Assembly (NCBI GenBank): GCA_009829735.1
Contig: CM020618.1
Coordinates: 8,027,119 to 8,091,118 of the forward strand
Length of the DNA stretch: 64,000 bases
Direction: 5' to 3'
Source of the DNA: Pyropia yezoensis
Lineage: Eukaryota > Rhodophyta > Bangiophyceae > Bangiales > Bangiaceae
Shown: piece after piece, positions 11,801 to 21,239 of the stretch
Numbering within the stretch: the first letter of the stretch is position 1
Layout: every line of letters starts with the position of its first letter
Made by a program: the position numbers and the translations under genes
Notes under the pieces: generated by a model
Database searches by the model: none
The model's input: only the letters and a program-made list of their open reading frames with translations
What the model was told of the DNA's origin: nothing

Positions 11801-14609
11801 TCGCCGACCTGCGGGTGCAGCTGGAGGCGGCAACGGCGGCCAAGGCCGCTGCCGAGGATGGCATTGCTGCCGAGCGCGCCTCCCTGGAAGCGGCGGCTGC
11901 GGATAAGGCGGCGGCCGAGGCGGCTGTCACCGACCTGCAGTCCCGGTTGGACGAGGCAGCGGCAGCTCGGGCGGTAGCTGAGGAGGCCGTTGCGGCGGAG
12001 CGCGACGTTGTGTCGAGTCAGGCAGAGGCAAGGGCAGCCGCTGAGGCGGCTGCCGCCGACCTGCAGGCCCGGCTGGACGAGGCGATCGCAGCACGGGCGG
12101 CTGCTAACGAGGCGGTTGCGGCTGAGCGCCGTGTCGCGGCGACAGTAGCGGCGGACAAGGCGGCCGCCGAGGCCGATGTCGCTGACCTGAGGGCTCAACT
12201 GGACGCGGCGGCTGCTGCCAAGGCTGCCGCCGAGGACGCTCTCGCCGCCGAGCGCGCCGCAGTGACGGCGGCGGCGGCGGAAAAGGCGGCGGCCGAATCG
12301 GCTGCCGCCGACCTGCGGGTCCAGCTGGACGAGGCGGCGGCGGCCAAGACCGCAGTCGAGGACGGCCTTGCCGCGGAGCGCGCCTCTTTGGAGGCGGTGG
12401 CGGCGGACAAGGCGGCCGCCGAGGCGGCTGCCGCTGACCTGCGCGCTCAACTGGAGGAGGCGACGGCCGCACGTGCGGCTGCCGACGAGGCGGTGATTGC
12501 CGAGCGCAGTGTCGCTTCGAGCGTGGCGGCGGACAAGGCGGCGGCCGAGGCGGCGGCCGCGTCGGCGGCTGCTGAGCTGCAGGCCCGCCTAGACGAGGCA
12601 GCGGCTGCAAAGGCTGCCGCTGAGGACGCCCTCGCTGCCGAGCGCACCTCCCTGGAAGCGGTGGCGGCGGAAAAGGCGGCTGCCGAGGCGGCTGCCGCCG
12701 ACCTGCAGGTTCAGGTGGAGGCGGCGACCGCAGCGCGGGCGGCCGCCGACGAGGCGGTGGTGGCCGAGCGTGGCGTTGCGTCGGGGGTGGCGGCGGAAAG
12801 GGCGGCTGCCGAGGCGGTGGCCGACGACCTGCGGGCCAAGTTGGCGGCCGCGGAGAGCGAGCGGGCGGCCGCCCTCGAGGCGGCCGAGGCCCAGCGGGTG
12901 GCCGCGGCGGCGGCTGCCGACGAAAAGGAGGCCGCCAAGGCGGCCGCCGAGGCGTCTGCCGCCGACCTGCAGGCCCGCCTAGACGAGACGGCCGCCGCGC
13001 GGGCGGCAGCCGATGAGGCGGTCGTCGCCGAGCGCGGCGTCGTAGCGAGCGTGGCGGCGGAAAAGGCGGCGGCCGAGGCGGCTGCTGCCGACCTGCAGGC
13101 CCGCCTGGACGAGGCCGCCGCCGCCCGGGCGGCGGCCGACGAGGCGGTGGTGACCGAGCGGGGCGTCGCGTCGGGGGTGGCGGCGGACAAGGCAGCCGCC
13201 GAGGCCACGGTCGCCGACCTGCGGGCGGAGCTGGAGGCGGCGACGGCCGCCGCGGCCGCCGCCGAGGAGGCTGCGGCCGGCCGGGTGGCGGCGGCGGAAG
13301 CGGCGGCGGCCGCCGCGGCGCGCGACGCGGCGGCGGCGGTGGCGGCGGAAAAGGCGGCGGCCAAGGTGGCGGCCGCCGAGCTCCGCTCCCGCCACGCCGT
13401 CGCGCTGACCGCCGCCGCCGCCGCCGCCGCCGTCGACCGCGACGCGGCGGCCGCCGACGCGGCGGCCGCCTCGACCGCCGCGGCCGACGCGGCCAAAGCA
13501 GACGCGGCGGCGGCGACGGCGGCCGCGTCAGAGCTGCGGGGGCAGCTCGACGCGGCGACGGCGGCGGCGGCCAAGGCGCACGACGTCTCGTCCGACGCGC
13601 TCGCCCAGACGGCAGCGGCGCGGGAGGAGGCGGCGGCGGCCAGCACCCGCGCGGCGGCCGCTGACGCGCGCGTCGCGGGCGCGGCGGCCGCCGAGGCGGC
13701 CGCCACCGACCGAGCGGCGGCGGCAGAGGCGCGGGCCGCCGCCGCCGACGCGGACGTGGCGGCGGCCGCGCAGGCAACGGCCGCCGCCCGCGCCGCCGCG
13801 GACGCGATGGACCGGCGGCTGGACGAGGCGGTTGCCGCGGCGGGATCGGTTGTGGGCGCCGCCGCCGCCGCGGACCGTGACGTGGGGGCGGCCGACGCGG
13901 CCGACGCGGCGGCCGCCGCCGCCGCCTCTGCGGGCGGGGGCGCCGCGCCCAGGGCCCCTGCCGCTGCCGGCACGGCTGCTGCCGCTGACGTGCGGCCGCG
14001 CGGCGTGGCCGCGGCGGCCACCGGCGGCGGCAGCAGCGAGGACGGGGCGGTGGTGGAAAAGGAGCTGCGCCGGGAGCTGGCCGACATCAACGCCGCGCTC
14101 GAGGCGGGGGCGCCCGCCGCTGTCCCCTCTGTGGTGGTGGGGGGCTCGGCGTCGGCGACGGCGCGGCCGCGGCCGCCGGCGTCGGCCAACCTTGTGCCGG
14201 TACGTTTTCCTTTGGCGGGTTTTGAGGTGTATGGTGGGTGTGGGAGGGGAGGGGGTGGGGAGGGGGGGCGGGGTGAAGGGACGAGGATGCAGTGGGTGGG
14301 AGCCCGCCGCCGCACCCCCGCTCACGCCATTACCGCAGCGTGGCCGCCGCCCGTGCATCACGGCCCCGCTCCCGCGGCACGGTGGCCGACGCGCTGCCGG
14401 GCAACGGGTCAGCTCACTTACGCAACGACACACGCTGCTGCTCTGCTCCCCCCCCCCCCCCCGCCCATCTCCATTTTTCCTCTCTGGTGCCCCCTACCCC
14501 TCCCCGCCCACTCCCGCCCCCTCCTCCCCCCTGGCAGTTGCTCCTGTCCATCATTGTCGCCCTCGCTGCGGCGGTGGCGGCGCTGCTGGCGCGGGTGCTC
14601 CGCGCCTGA
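8872..14609 (+). CDS. Giant tail-anchored coiled-coil protein with 42-residue repeats
   Basis: Two exons, 8872-14199 and 14538-14609, give a 1,799-residue protein. Exon 1 (1,776 codons) is one uninterrupted frame of Ala, Glu, Asp, Lys, Arg and Leu with almost no Pro or Gly after residue 40, the signature of a long alpha-helical coiled coil. From about residue 456 to 1450 it consists of roughly 23 tandem units of 42 residues, each like DLQARLDEAAAAKAAAEDAL followed by ATER and DKAAAEAA; 42 equals exactly six heptads. The last 23 residues, in exon 2, are a hydrophobic segment (LLLSIIVALAAAV...) ending LARVLRA, a typical tail anchor with positive residues on the lumenal end. There is no signal peptide. 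The layout matches golgin/giantin-type tethers or other tail-anchored organelle coiled coils, but sequence alone does not say which membrane. Start: ATG in ACGATGG after a C-rich leader. Confidence 0.9.
10237..13220 (+). repeat. Tandem 126-bp coding repeats (about 23 copies)
   Basis: Within the coiled-coil gene, the motif DL[RQK]xQLxEA recurs every 42 codons, for example at the units starting near 11554, 11680 and 11806. Each unit also has a central ER or QR and a DKAAAEAA block. Copies diverge mostly by conservative changes (A/T/V, K/R, D/E), with a few longer units inserted. The strict six-heptad period keeps the coiled-coil register across copies. Confidence 0.85.
14200..14537 (+). other. 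338-nt GT-AG intron before the tail-anchor exon
   Basis: The donor is CCG|GTACGT at 14200 and the acceptor is CTGGCAG at 14537, after a long C-rich pyrimidine tract. Both junctions are phase 0, joining NLVP to the hydrophobic LLLSIIV segment. Retention would instead read into Gly/Arg/Pro-rich sequence without a membrane segment. Confidence 0.85.
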
Positions 14610-15558
14610 GCCACCGCCGTCTGCTCCGCGCCTGAGCGGCCGCCATCCACAGGGGGGGGGGGGGGGGGGGGCTGGGGGAAGGGCGCCGCCTTCTGTGTCC
14701 CCCCCCCCCCCCCCCCCCCCCCCGCGCGACCGCCTCTGCCGCCCCGTTCCTCCGCCACCCCCCCCACCAACGTGGGCCGTCTTCCCCACCCGGCGCCGCC
14801 GCCGTCGCGGCTGCCAGCGTGGCCACGCGACGCTGCTGCCTGCCGTCTGTGCCGTTGCTCCCGGTGCCACCCCGCCGCCGTGCCAACCCGAGCTCCACAC
14901 CGCCGCCACTGCTGCTGCCGCCGCCGCCACCGCCGCCGCCACCGCCGCCGTACCTACCGCCTCCCCGCCCCTCTGCGCGGCCGCCGCGGTACCGCAGCGG
15001 TGGCCCCACCGGTGGCGGCTCTGCCCCCTGCAGGTGGGAGACAAGGGACCCGTGGGGGGGGGTTGGGGGGGGGGGGGGGTGGGGCGGGGTGGGGTGCGGT
15101 CGGGGGGATAGATGTCGTCCACCCCCCCCCGGCCGCGCGCCGACGGGCGGAGCGGCGTTCGTCCAAGCCACCCTCGGCGGGGGCGGTTGGAGCGACACAG
15201 GTGAGACCGCAGAGGAGGCGGGCGCCACTGTTCTCTCTTTCTTTTTTCTCTCTCTCTTCTTTCTGCCCTGCTCTCGTTTCCTTTTTTTTTTTCTCTCTTC
15301 TTGCGTTTCACCGCCCAGCGCGCACCCCCGCGCCCCACCCGCCGCGCCCCATCTCCCCCCACCCGACGTCCCCCCCGGCACACCCCCCCCACCCATCCCT
15401 CGTACCCCCCCCCCATGCCCGCCCGCAGCCCGCGAGCGCCGACGCACGCCCCCGTCCTGCCGCCCCCCCACCCAGCCCCGCCCGCCCCGCTCCGTCGGTC
15501 GGCTGCGGCCACCTCCTTGTGGTGCCCCCCCCCCCCCCTCCCCCCCCCCCACCCCCCC

Positions 15559-15596
<38 letters not shown>

Positions 15597-15907
15597 CCCT
15601 CCCCCCACAGCCCACGCGGCGCACCCACACAAAAGCAACAGACGCGCCCCTCCACCAGCACCCCCCCGCCCCCGCCCCCGCCCCCGCCCGCGCCCCGCCC
15701 CCGCCCCCGCCCCCGCCCGCGCCCCGCCCCCGCCCCCGCCCCCATCCTCACCCCCGGCCGCCGCCCGCCTGCGGCCACACCGCCTCCCCACAGGCCGCCA
15801 CGGGCCGCCACCGCCGCCACCGCCGCCACCGCCGCGCGTGTGCGCGCCACGACAGGTGCGGTACGGCGCGACGCGGTGGTCCCGAAGGGGGGGGGGGGGG
15901 GGGGGAA

Positions 15908-15938
<31 letters not shown>

Positions 15939-16223
15939 TGGTGGCGGCGCGGGTTTGGGTGGGCATGCCGGCATACATCCATGTACGTATATGACGCGCT
16001 GCCGCCGGGCGCGGCGGGCACGTGGGGCGGCCGCGCCAGCCGCACCGCCGAGCCGCCCCCGCCCGCCGCCGCCGCCGCCGCCGCCGCCACTGCCGTCACC
16101 GCCGCTGGTGCCGCCGCCACCGCCACCGCGCCGCGGCGGCGGCGGCGCACCGCCGGCCGTCGCCACGTGCCCCGCCGCCCGCCGCCGCCGCCACGCCCGT
16201 CACCACTGCCGCGGACCCCGCTC

Positions 16224-16256
<33 letters not shown>

Positions 16257-16266
16257 CTGCCGCCGC

Positions 16267-16298
<32 letters not shown>

Positions 16299-16607
16299 CC
16301 GCCGCCGCTGCCCAGCTGCCGGGTCTGCCGCCGCCGCCGCCCCCCCCCCCCCCCAGCCACGCTGCCGGCGCCGGCGCCGCGGCCGGCGCCGCGCCAGACC
16401 GTCGGTCGCCACCCGCTCCCGACGGGGTGGGGTAGGAGCCCCTCGCAAAAACGGGGGGAGCGCCGCTGCGCAGCAGCGCGGGAGGGAGGGTGGTGGCACG
16501 GCCGTCGGTGCCAGTGTGGGTGGGGTGGGTGCTCCGCCCCTCTTTTTTTTCCTCTTCCTCTCTCGTAGGCCGCCCAAGGGCGCGCCCATCCGCCGACTTC
16601 CCTCTCG

Positions 16608-16642
<35 letters not shown>

Positions 16643-16650
16643 CTGCCCAG
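14610..16650. other. Homopolymer-rich intergenic DNA
   Basis: It holds a dense series of G or C tracts: G at 14652-14671, C at 14701-14723, C at 15561-15593, G at 15887-15905 and 15908-15937, C at 16608-16641. A CCCCCG-based repeat lies at about 15660-15745. The long frames across it (up to about 600 codons) are poly-Pro, poly-Arg or poly-Gly artefacts of these tracts. Pyrimidine-rich T/C DNA lies at 15230-15300. Confidence 0.7.
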
Positions 16651-16755
16651 GCTCTATTTTTGGAGCGCACCCTACCAAACGGCGGGAAAGTCAAGGAGCA
16701 TTTCAATGAAAAAATGTTTCCCCTCTTGCCCGGCTCGCAAGATCGCAGCGGGTGG
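16651..16755 (+). other. Candidate orphan exon with BURP-like motif
   Basis: Right after a 34-C tract and GCTGCCCAG (a good 3' splice site), the frame reads ALFLERTLPNGGKVKEHF and then NEKMFPLLPGSQ. This resembles the first block of BURP domains (FFlE.dL.pGk.m..hF ... FLP). The downstream cysteine-histidine repeats of BURP domains are not found, and no upstream exon is identified. It could be a truncated exon or chance. Confidence 0.2.
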
Positions 16756-18099
16756 ACGCCCGTGCCGCGCCGTCCCCCTGCTCCCGACGCCCCGCCCGAT
16801 GGGTGTGCCCCCCCGCCCCCGCGCTGTGAGGGGGACGGAGGCTCTTGCCTGAGATCGCCCCGCCGCACTGCGTTGCCGTAAAGGGGGGCCCGACTGTGCC
16901 TGGGGACGCTCCGTTTGGCCGCATCGGGAGATCCAAAAGCGCTCTTTGCATCTCTTGGCAGGTGCTGGCGCCCGTGACGCCTCCACCTGTTCCGGTTGTC
17001 CGCACGCGACCGACCGGTATTTAGTGAGGCATGTTGCAGCTGAGGCGCAAGGTGCGCTGTCGTAAGCCACCCATCCTTTGTTCTAGCTTGCTGCCAAGGG
17101 GTGGCACCACTTCTGTTGACTCCTGAATTGAATCCTCAGCCCTTGTATGCCATATGGTCCGTTGCAGAAAAAAGATACATCGAGGTTTTTTTCTGCTCGG
17201 GCCCGGGCAGGACATCGGCCGTGACGGGGTCCACGGCCGCTATGCTGACAGAAGGATCATAGAGGTCCTTGCGAACTAATGAGGTCCTTGGGTCTCCTGG
17301 TTTGTGTACCGCTCTGAGGGACACCCTGAGTGGACCAGATGCTGACGAACCTGAAATGGGGCCTTTCTTTTCGCATTGATTTGCACTGCTCGGGGGCTGA
17401 TTCGGGCCCATGTGCTAACTGAGGCTTGCAAGGGGGGTAGTCGAGATAGGGGAGCTTCGCGGGGACAGCTGGAGGGCGCTTTTTTCAGATTCTTTTTTCG
17501 CTCGCGAGACCTCGTGTATAAAATGGCCTCGCGAGAGGAAATAGTTCCAACCAATGCGCTCGTGTGATTGGTCGATGAGCAAGACTGGTGCTCATGCGTT
17601 AGTCATGCTTCGAGACCGTTAGCGTGCGCCCCGACGGTCCCCGATGAGGAAGCGGAGAGCGCCTCTCTCGCCTTCTGGTTCCCTCTCATCGTCCTGCTCC
17701 TCCCGCCAGCCAGTGCCAAGCAACCCCTTCCACCCTTTCCTCCCGCCTGGCACGACAGGTCCATTGTTGGCGACTTAGGTGGTGCCAGCCTCGGTGCATC
17801 CAACGTGGCTCGGGGGATGGGGGGACGGGGTAACCAGGGAGAAGGTGCCGCCAGCCTCAACGTTAGATGAGCTGTGGTGGGCGTGCCAGGGTGAGGAAAA
17901 CGCACCCCGGGCGTGTGGGCGAGGCGGAGGGAGGGGGATGATAATGGGAGGCAGACGGGAGGGAAAAAAAAAAAAAGCGGAACGCGACGGTCTGCATGGC
18001 TCTTGTGGTCTAGGGCCGGGGCGCAAAAGAAAATAGGGAAAAGAAGCGCCTGTTCTCTTTTGCGCGGGGGTGCGAGAGAGGGGGTAGTCTGCATGCATT
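16756..18099. other. No gene supported
   Basis: Mixed composition, frames under 140 codons without recognisable domains, except one minus-strand frame of about 250 codons (17603-18364), also without recognisable domains. A TATA-like TGTATAAAATGG lies at about 17515 on the plus strand with no convincing downstream frame. An A-run lies near 17967. Confidence 0.5.
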
Positions 18100-18978
18100 G
18101 TGCGTTGCTCCGCCGCGCCCCACGCTCCCGCCACCGATTTCCTGCACGAGACATTCTGGGATACCTTGCCTGGCTATGACATCGTCGACAAGGCACCCAT
18201 GACCGCCCTCCTTCACTATAAAAAAACAATCGTGCCGACGCCGGCGATTCACCCAGCGCTGGCGGCATCACCGCCCCTAACAACCCCACCAGCAACACCG
18301 CCACCACGTACGCTTCCCATCCCGTCACATAAATCACACCGCCCACGACCCCCCCCCCCCGCATACTGCCAACCTCTCCCCCCCTCTCCCAAACACGAGG
18401 CCGACCCCACCGTCAGAAAAAGCTCTCCGTCTTTACGGCCACCAACGCAAGCCCCCCACTCCACAGCCAAAGCTACCAACACCCCCGTCGCCACGGATAA
18501 CCACGTCGCCACGGCCACCCCCGTCGCCACGGCCACCCCCGTCGCCACGGCCACCCCCGTCGCCACCACTACGCCCGTCGCCACCGCCGTCGCCACCACC
18601 ACGGCCGTCGCCACCGACGCCGCCGCCGCCACCGTCGCCCCCGCCACCCCGTCGCCACCGCTACCCCAGTCGCCACCGCCGTCGCCTCCGCCACGGCCGT
18701 CGCCCCCGCCACCGCGTCGCCACCGCCGTCGCCACCGCCACCGCCGTCGCCACCGCCACGGCCGTCGCCCCCGCCACCGCGTCGCCACCGCCGCCCCAGG
18801 CGCTACCGTCGCCACCGCCACGGCCGTCGCCACTGACGCCGCCGCCGTCACTGCCACCCCCGTCGCCACCGTCGCCACCGTCGCCGCCGTCGCCGACGCC
18901 GACCGCAGCACCGGCGACACCCGTGGCGTGGCCATCGCGGCGGCCGTCAAAACCCTGCACACTTTCCCAAAAGCCTGA
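18100..18978 (+). CDS. Pro/Thr/Ala-rich repeat protein, hypothetical
   Basis: A 292-codon frame starting ATGCGTTGCTCC. The N-terminal third has ordinary composition (FLHETFWDTLPGYDIVDK), followed by a Pro/Ser/Thr stretch and then many hexapeptide-like units such as PVATAT encoded by the GTCGCC minisatellite. About 40 residues in the middle become Arg/His-rich where the repeat slips frame relative to its neighbours. No signal peptide or membrane segment. The minus strand is also open across the repeat (18249-19121), so coding direction is uncertain. No family recognised. Confidence 0.25.
   Translation: MRCSAAPHAPATDFLHETFWDTLPGYDIVDKAPMTALLHYKKTIVPTPAIHPALAASPPLTTPPATPPPRTLPIPSHKSHRPRPPPPAYCQPLPPSPKHEADPTVRKSSPSLRPPTQAPHSTAKATNTPVATDNHVATATPVATATPVATATPVATTTPVATAVATTTAVATDAAAATVAPATPSPPLPQSPPPSPPPRPSPPPPRRHRRRHRHRRRHRHGRRPRHRVATAAPGATVATATAVATDAAAVTATPVATVATVAAVADADRSTGDTRGVAIAAAVKTLHTFPKA
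18482..18910. repeat. GTCGCC-based 18/12/6-bp minisatellite
   Basis: Tandem GTCGCCACGGCCACCCCC units (18 bp) shade into 12-bp and 6-bp versions (GTCGCC ACC GCC). The period is a multiple of three, so both strands remain open through it. Confidence 0.85.
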
Positions 18979-20130
18979 CTAATGAGCGTGCACACCACAC
19001 CCGAAAGGAGCCCACCATCAAGCAGGACCAGTCCATTACACCGGGGCAAATTCCCGAGGCACCTGATTGGCCGAGGGGTGTGGCCCGAACAACGCCGGAG
19101 AAGAAAGAAAATAATGCTCATGTATCTTTTTTGTGCAACGTACCATAGCCATACCCCATGGCGCCACCATCAACCGCTCATCTCTTGTACATACGTATGT
19201 ACGTGCGTACCGATACGGTCGTGTTTATTGGCGTGTCTGTTAAAGTGATGCCGTCTGCCCGCTGGAAGCCCACGTTCCAAAAGGGGCGCGGGAGCCGCGC
19301 GGCTGTCGCCGCCCCCACCCGAGTGCCACCACCACGCCGCACCACGCCACGGACCCAGGTGAGAGCGGCCGCGGCAGATCTCGGGGCTCGTGAGCACCTG
19401 CAGCCAGGCAGCCACTCTTGGCCCAGCGTGTAGGGACGCAAGAGCGAGGTCGCCCCTAGGGGCACCAAAGCGGCAGCGAGAGGCCCACCGACACTGCAGT
19501 GAGAGGTCCCTGCAGCGCAATGGTGGTGCGGCCTCTGGCGCCCAAGGCGTCGCTAAACCACACGAGCAGATCAAACAAGAGAGAGATGCGCACAGTGGCT
19601 ACTTTTCGTCTCCAGAAATTACAGTGTGACAGAACAGAACTGTAGATAGCGGTGTGAACCCATTCCCGCCATTAAGCTGTTTTATGCCTATTGATTATCG
19701 TATGTCCAGCCGCTCTGCGCAGGAGACAGTGTCTCGCGCCGAGCACGAAAGGCGTCGTCGTCCCTCGCCCGACACTGCGCCGCGCTCGTCGTCCTGTACC
19801 TAACCTCCGGGGAGCCGCTTCTGGGCTGCCTCCCGCGCACAACAGCAACGCCCTTGTTTGCAGGTTGGGGGGGGGGAAGGTCCTGAGATCAGGTGCTGGT
19901 GTGAAGAACCCTGCATCGTCCTGGGGATGGATGGCGTTCCTCGTTGAACGCCGCTTCCCCCCTTAAATAGTTGCCCAACGAGGTTAGGGTTAAGGGGTGA
20001 ACCGGGCATGGGGGGCTTGGCCTGCTACGCGCAGGCCCCTCTCTACTCTGGATGGGTGCCACCGACTCTGGCCTCGTCCCAGCACCAGTGCTAAACAAAC
20101 GAAACACCGGACGGGACTCAGTCTTGAACC
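18979..20130. other. No gene supported
   Basis: Short frames only. The sequence is less GC-rich than average from 19080 to 19260, with GTAC-rich ACATACGTATGTACGTGCGT at 19190. I see no mobile-element ends apart from the duplicated block that begins at 20131. Confidence 0.5.
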
Positions 20131-20620
20131 CGGGACTCATTCATCTTTCTTTGCTTGAGGCGCTGGTATGCAGTGTTCTTGAGACCGGCCGAAATGTGGC
20201 GCCACCCTCGCTTGCTCTATTTATATATCCTGCACACGTCCCCAGCAAGCTCGCTCTCGGATATCCCACGGACCGCGGAGGACCATACGTATCAACTGGA
20301 TGGCTCGGCGCCTGGGGAAGGTAAATAGATAGCGACGTTCATCTTTTCACAGTGGGACCACACCCGTATTTGGGTTGGCGGCGCTCGCCACTTGAGCCCC
20401 GTGCCTGCGGAAGCACAAACCAGAAGTGCCTCCGGCCAGCGACGTCCCAGACGCGGGGCAGGCACGCTGGCCACCAGCAGGCCATGTCGCCCCAGCCAAG
20501 CACTGCGCCTCGGTGGTCCTCTTCAGATAGCTTCGTCCTGCCCGCACCCCAGGAAAGAGGGAGGGGGTGGGGGGGGGGGGCCTTCGCCCTCCCTCCTCCA
20601 CTCGGAAGCCATGTGGCTGG
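20131..20620 (+). repeat. Left copy of duplicated LTR-flanking block
   Basis: This roughly 490-bp block is repeated at 34888-35377 with only about four mismatches by eye. Each copy is followed directly by an LTR of the same family in the same orientation and ends in GCTGG. It contains CTATTTATATATCC, a TATA-like stretch. The block is host DNA that flanked the original LTR insertion. Confidence 0.85.
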
Positions 20621-21088
20621 TGTGGCAAAAACCACTTGCACACACGACACCCAAGTTGGGGCGGTGTACAAAGGCTGCCTCCCGTGTCGGGGGAACCGGA
20701 AGAAGTGCAAGTCGCACACACTCTGTCCCTGTTGTGGGGCAAACCCCCCACTGATAAACAAGAGGATGGTGTGTGGTCCAACAGTTTCTTGGTCGGGACG
20801 GGGACGCAGGGCCAAGCCCCGCTGTCCCTCCCGTTATCCCCCAGGGTCCCCTCAGAATCTCGCCACTCAGAATCTCCCACCCCAGCACCTGCCCACCGGG
20901 CCACACGAAAATTCAAGACGATAAATGCAGAAAACCCTCAAATCCAAGTTGGATTTACTACTAAGCTAACTATCCCAAACTTAGGGAATACGGACCAAAA
21001 TGCAGGGGGAGGAACGGATCAGGCTAGTGGCCTGCCGCCCCTTGCATGGCACGAGTTGCCCCCGTACCTGGGGGTCAATACTGCCACA
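20621..21088 (-). repeat. 3' LTR of outer Ty3/gypsy element
   Basis: 468 bp. In element sense it begins TGTGGCAGTATTGACC and ends TTTTTGCCACA, so it has TGTGGCA/TGCCACA terminal inverted repeats. A GAGGAGAGGGGAG polypurine tract abuts its start. Confidence 0.92.
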
Positions 21089-21239
21089 CTCCCCTCTCCT
21101 CAGTTCCGACCGACCCGGTCGGCCCTGTGAGGGGGTGCGTAAACGCACGTCTCGGCGTTGGGGGCGCGACTTGCTGTCCCCCCTGGAGTACGTAACGCGG
21201 ATGTGGAGGCGGTCACGTTGACCGCCCCTCTCCTCAAGC

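Noticed and set aside
12104-13777. Long Pro/Arg-rich minus frames across the coiled-coil gene
   Set aside because: Shadow frames created by the Ala codons (GCG/GCC) of the real gene and its 126-bp repeats.
14772-16881. Plus and minus frames of 390-600 codons rich in Pro, Arg or Gly
   Set aside because: They consist of homopolymer translations; frames change at every tract and no start or domain is credible.
18482-18910. CRISPR-like regular repeats
   Set aside because: Units are head-to-tail with no spacers, and the genome is eukaryotic.
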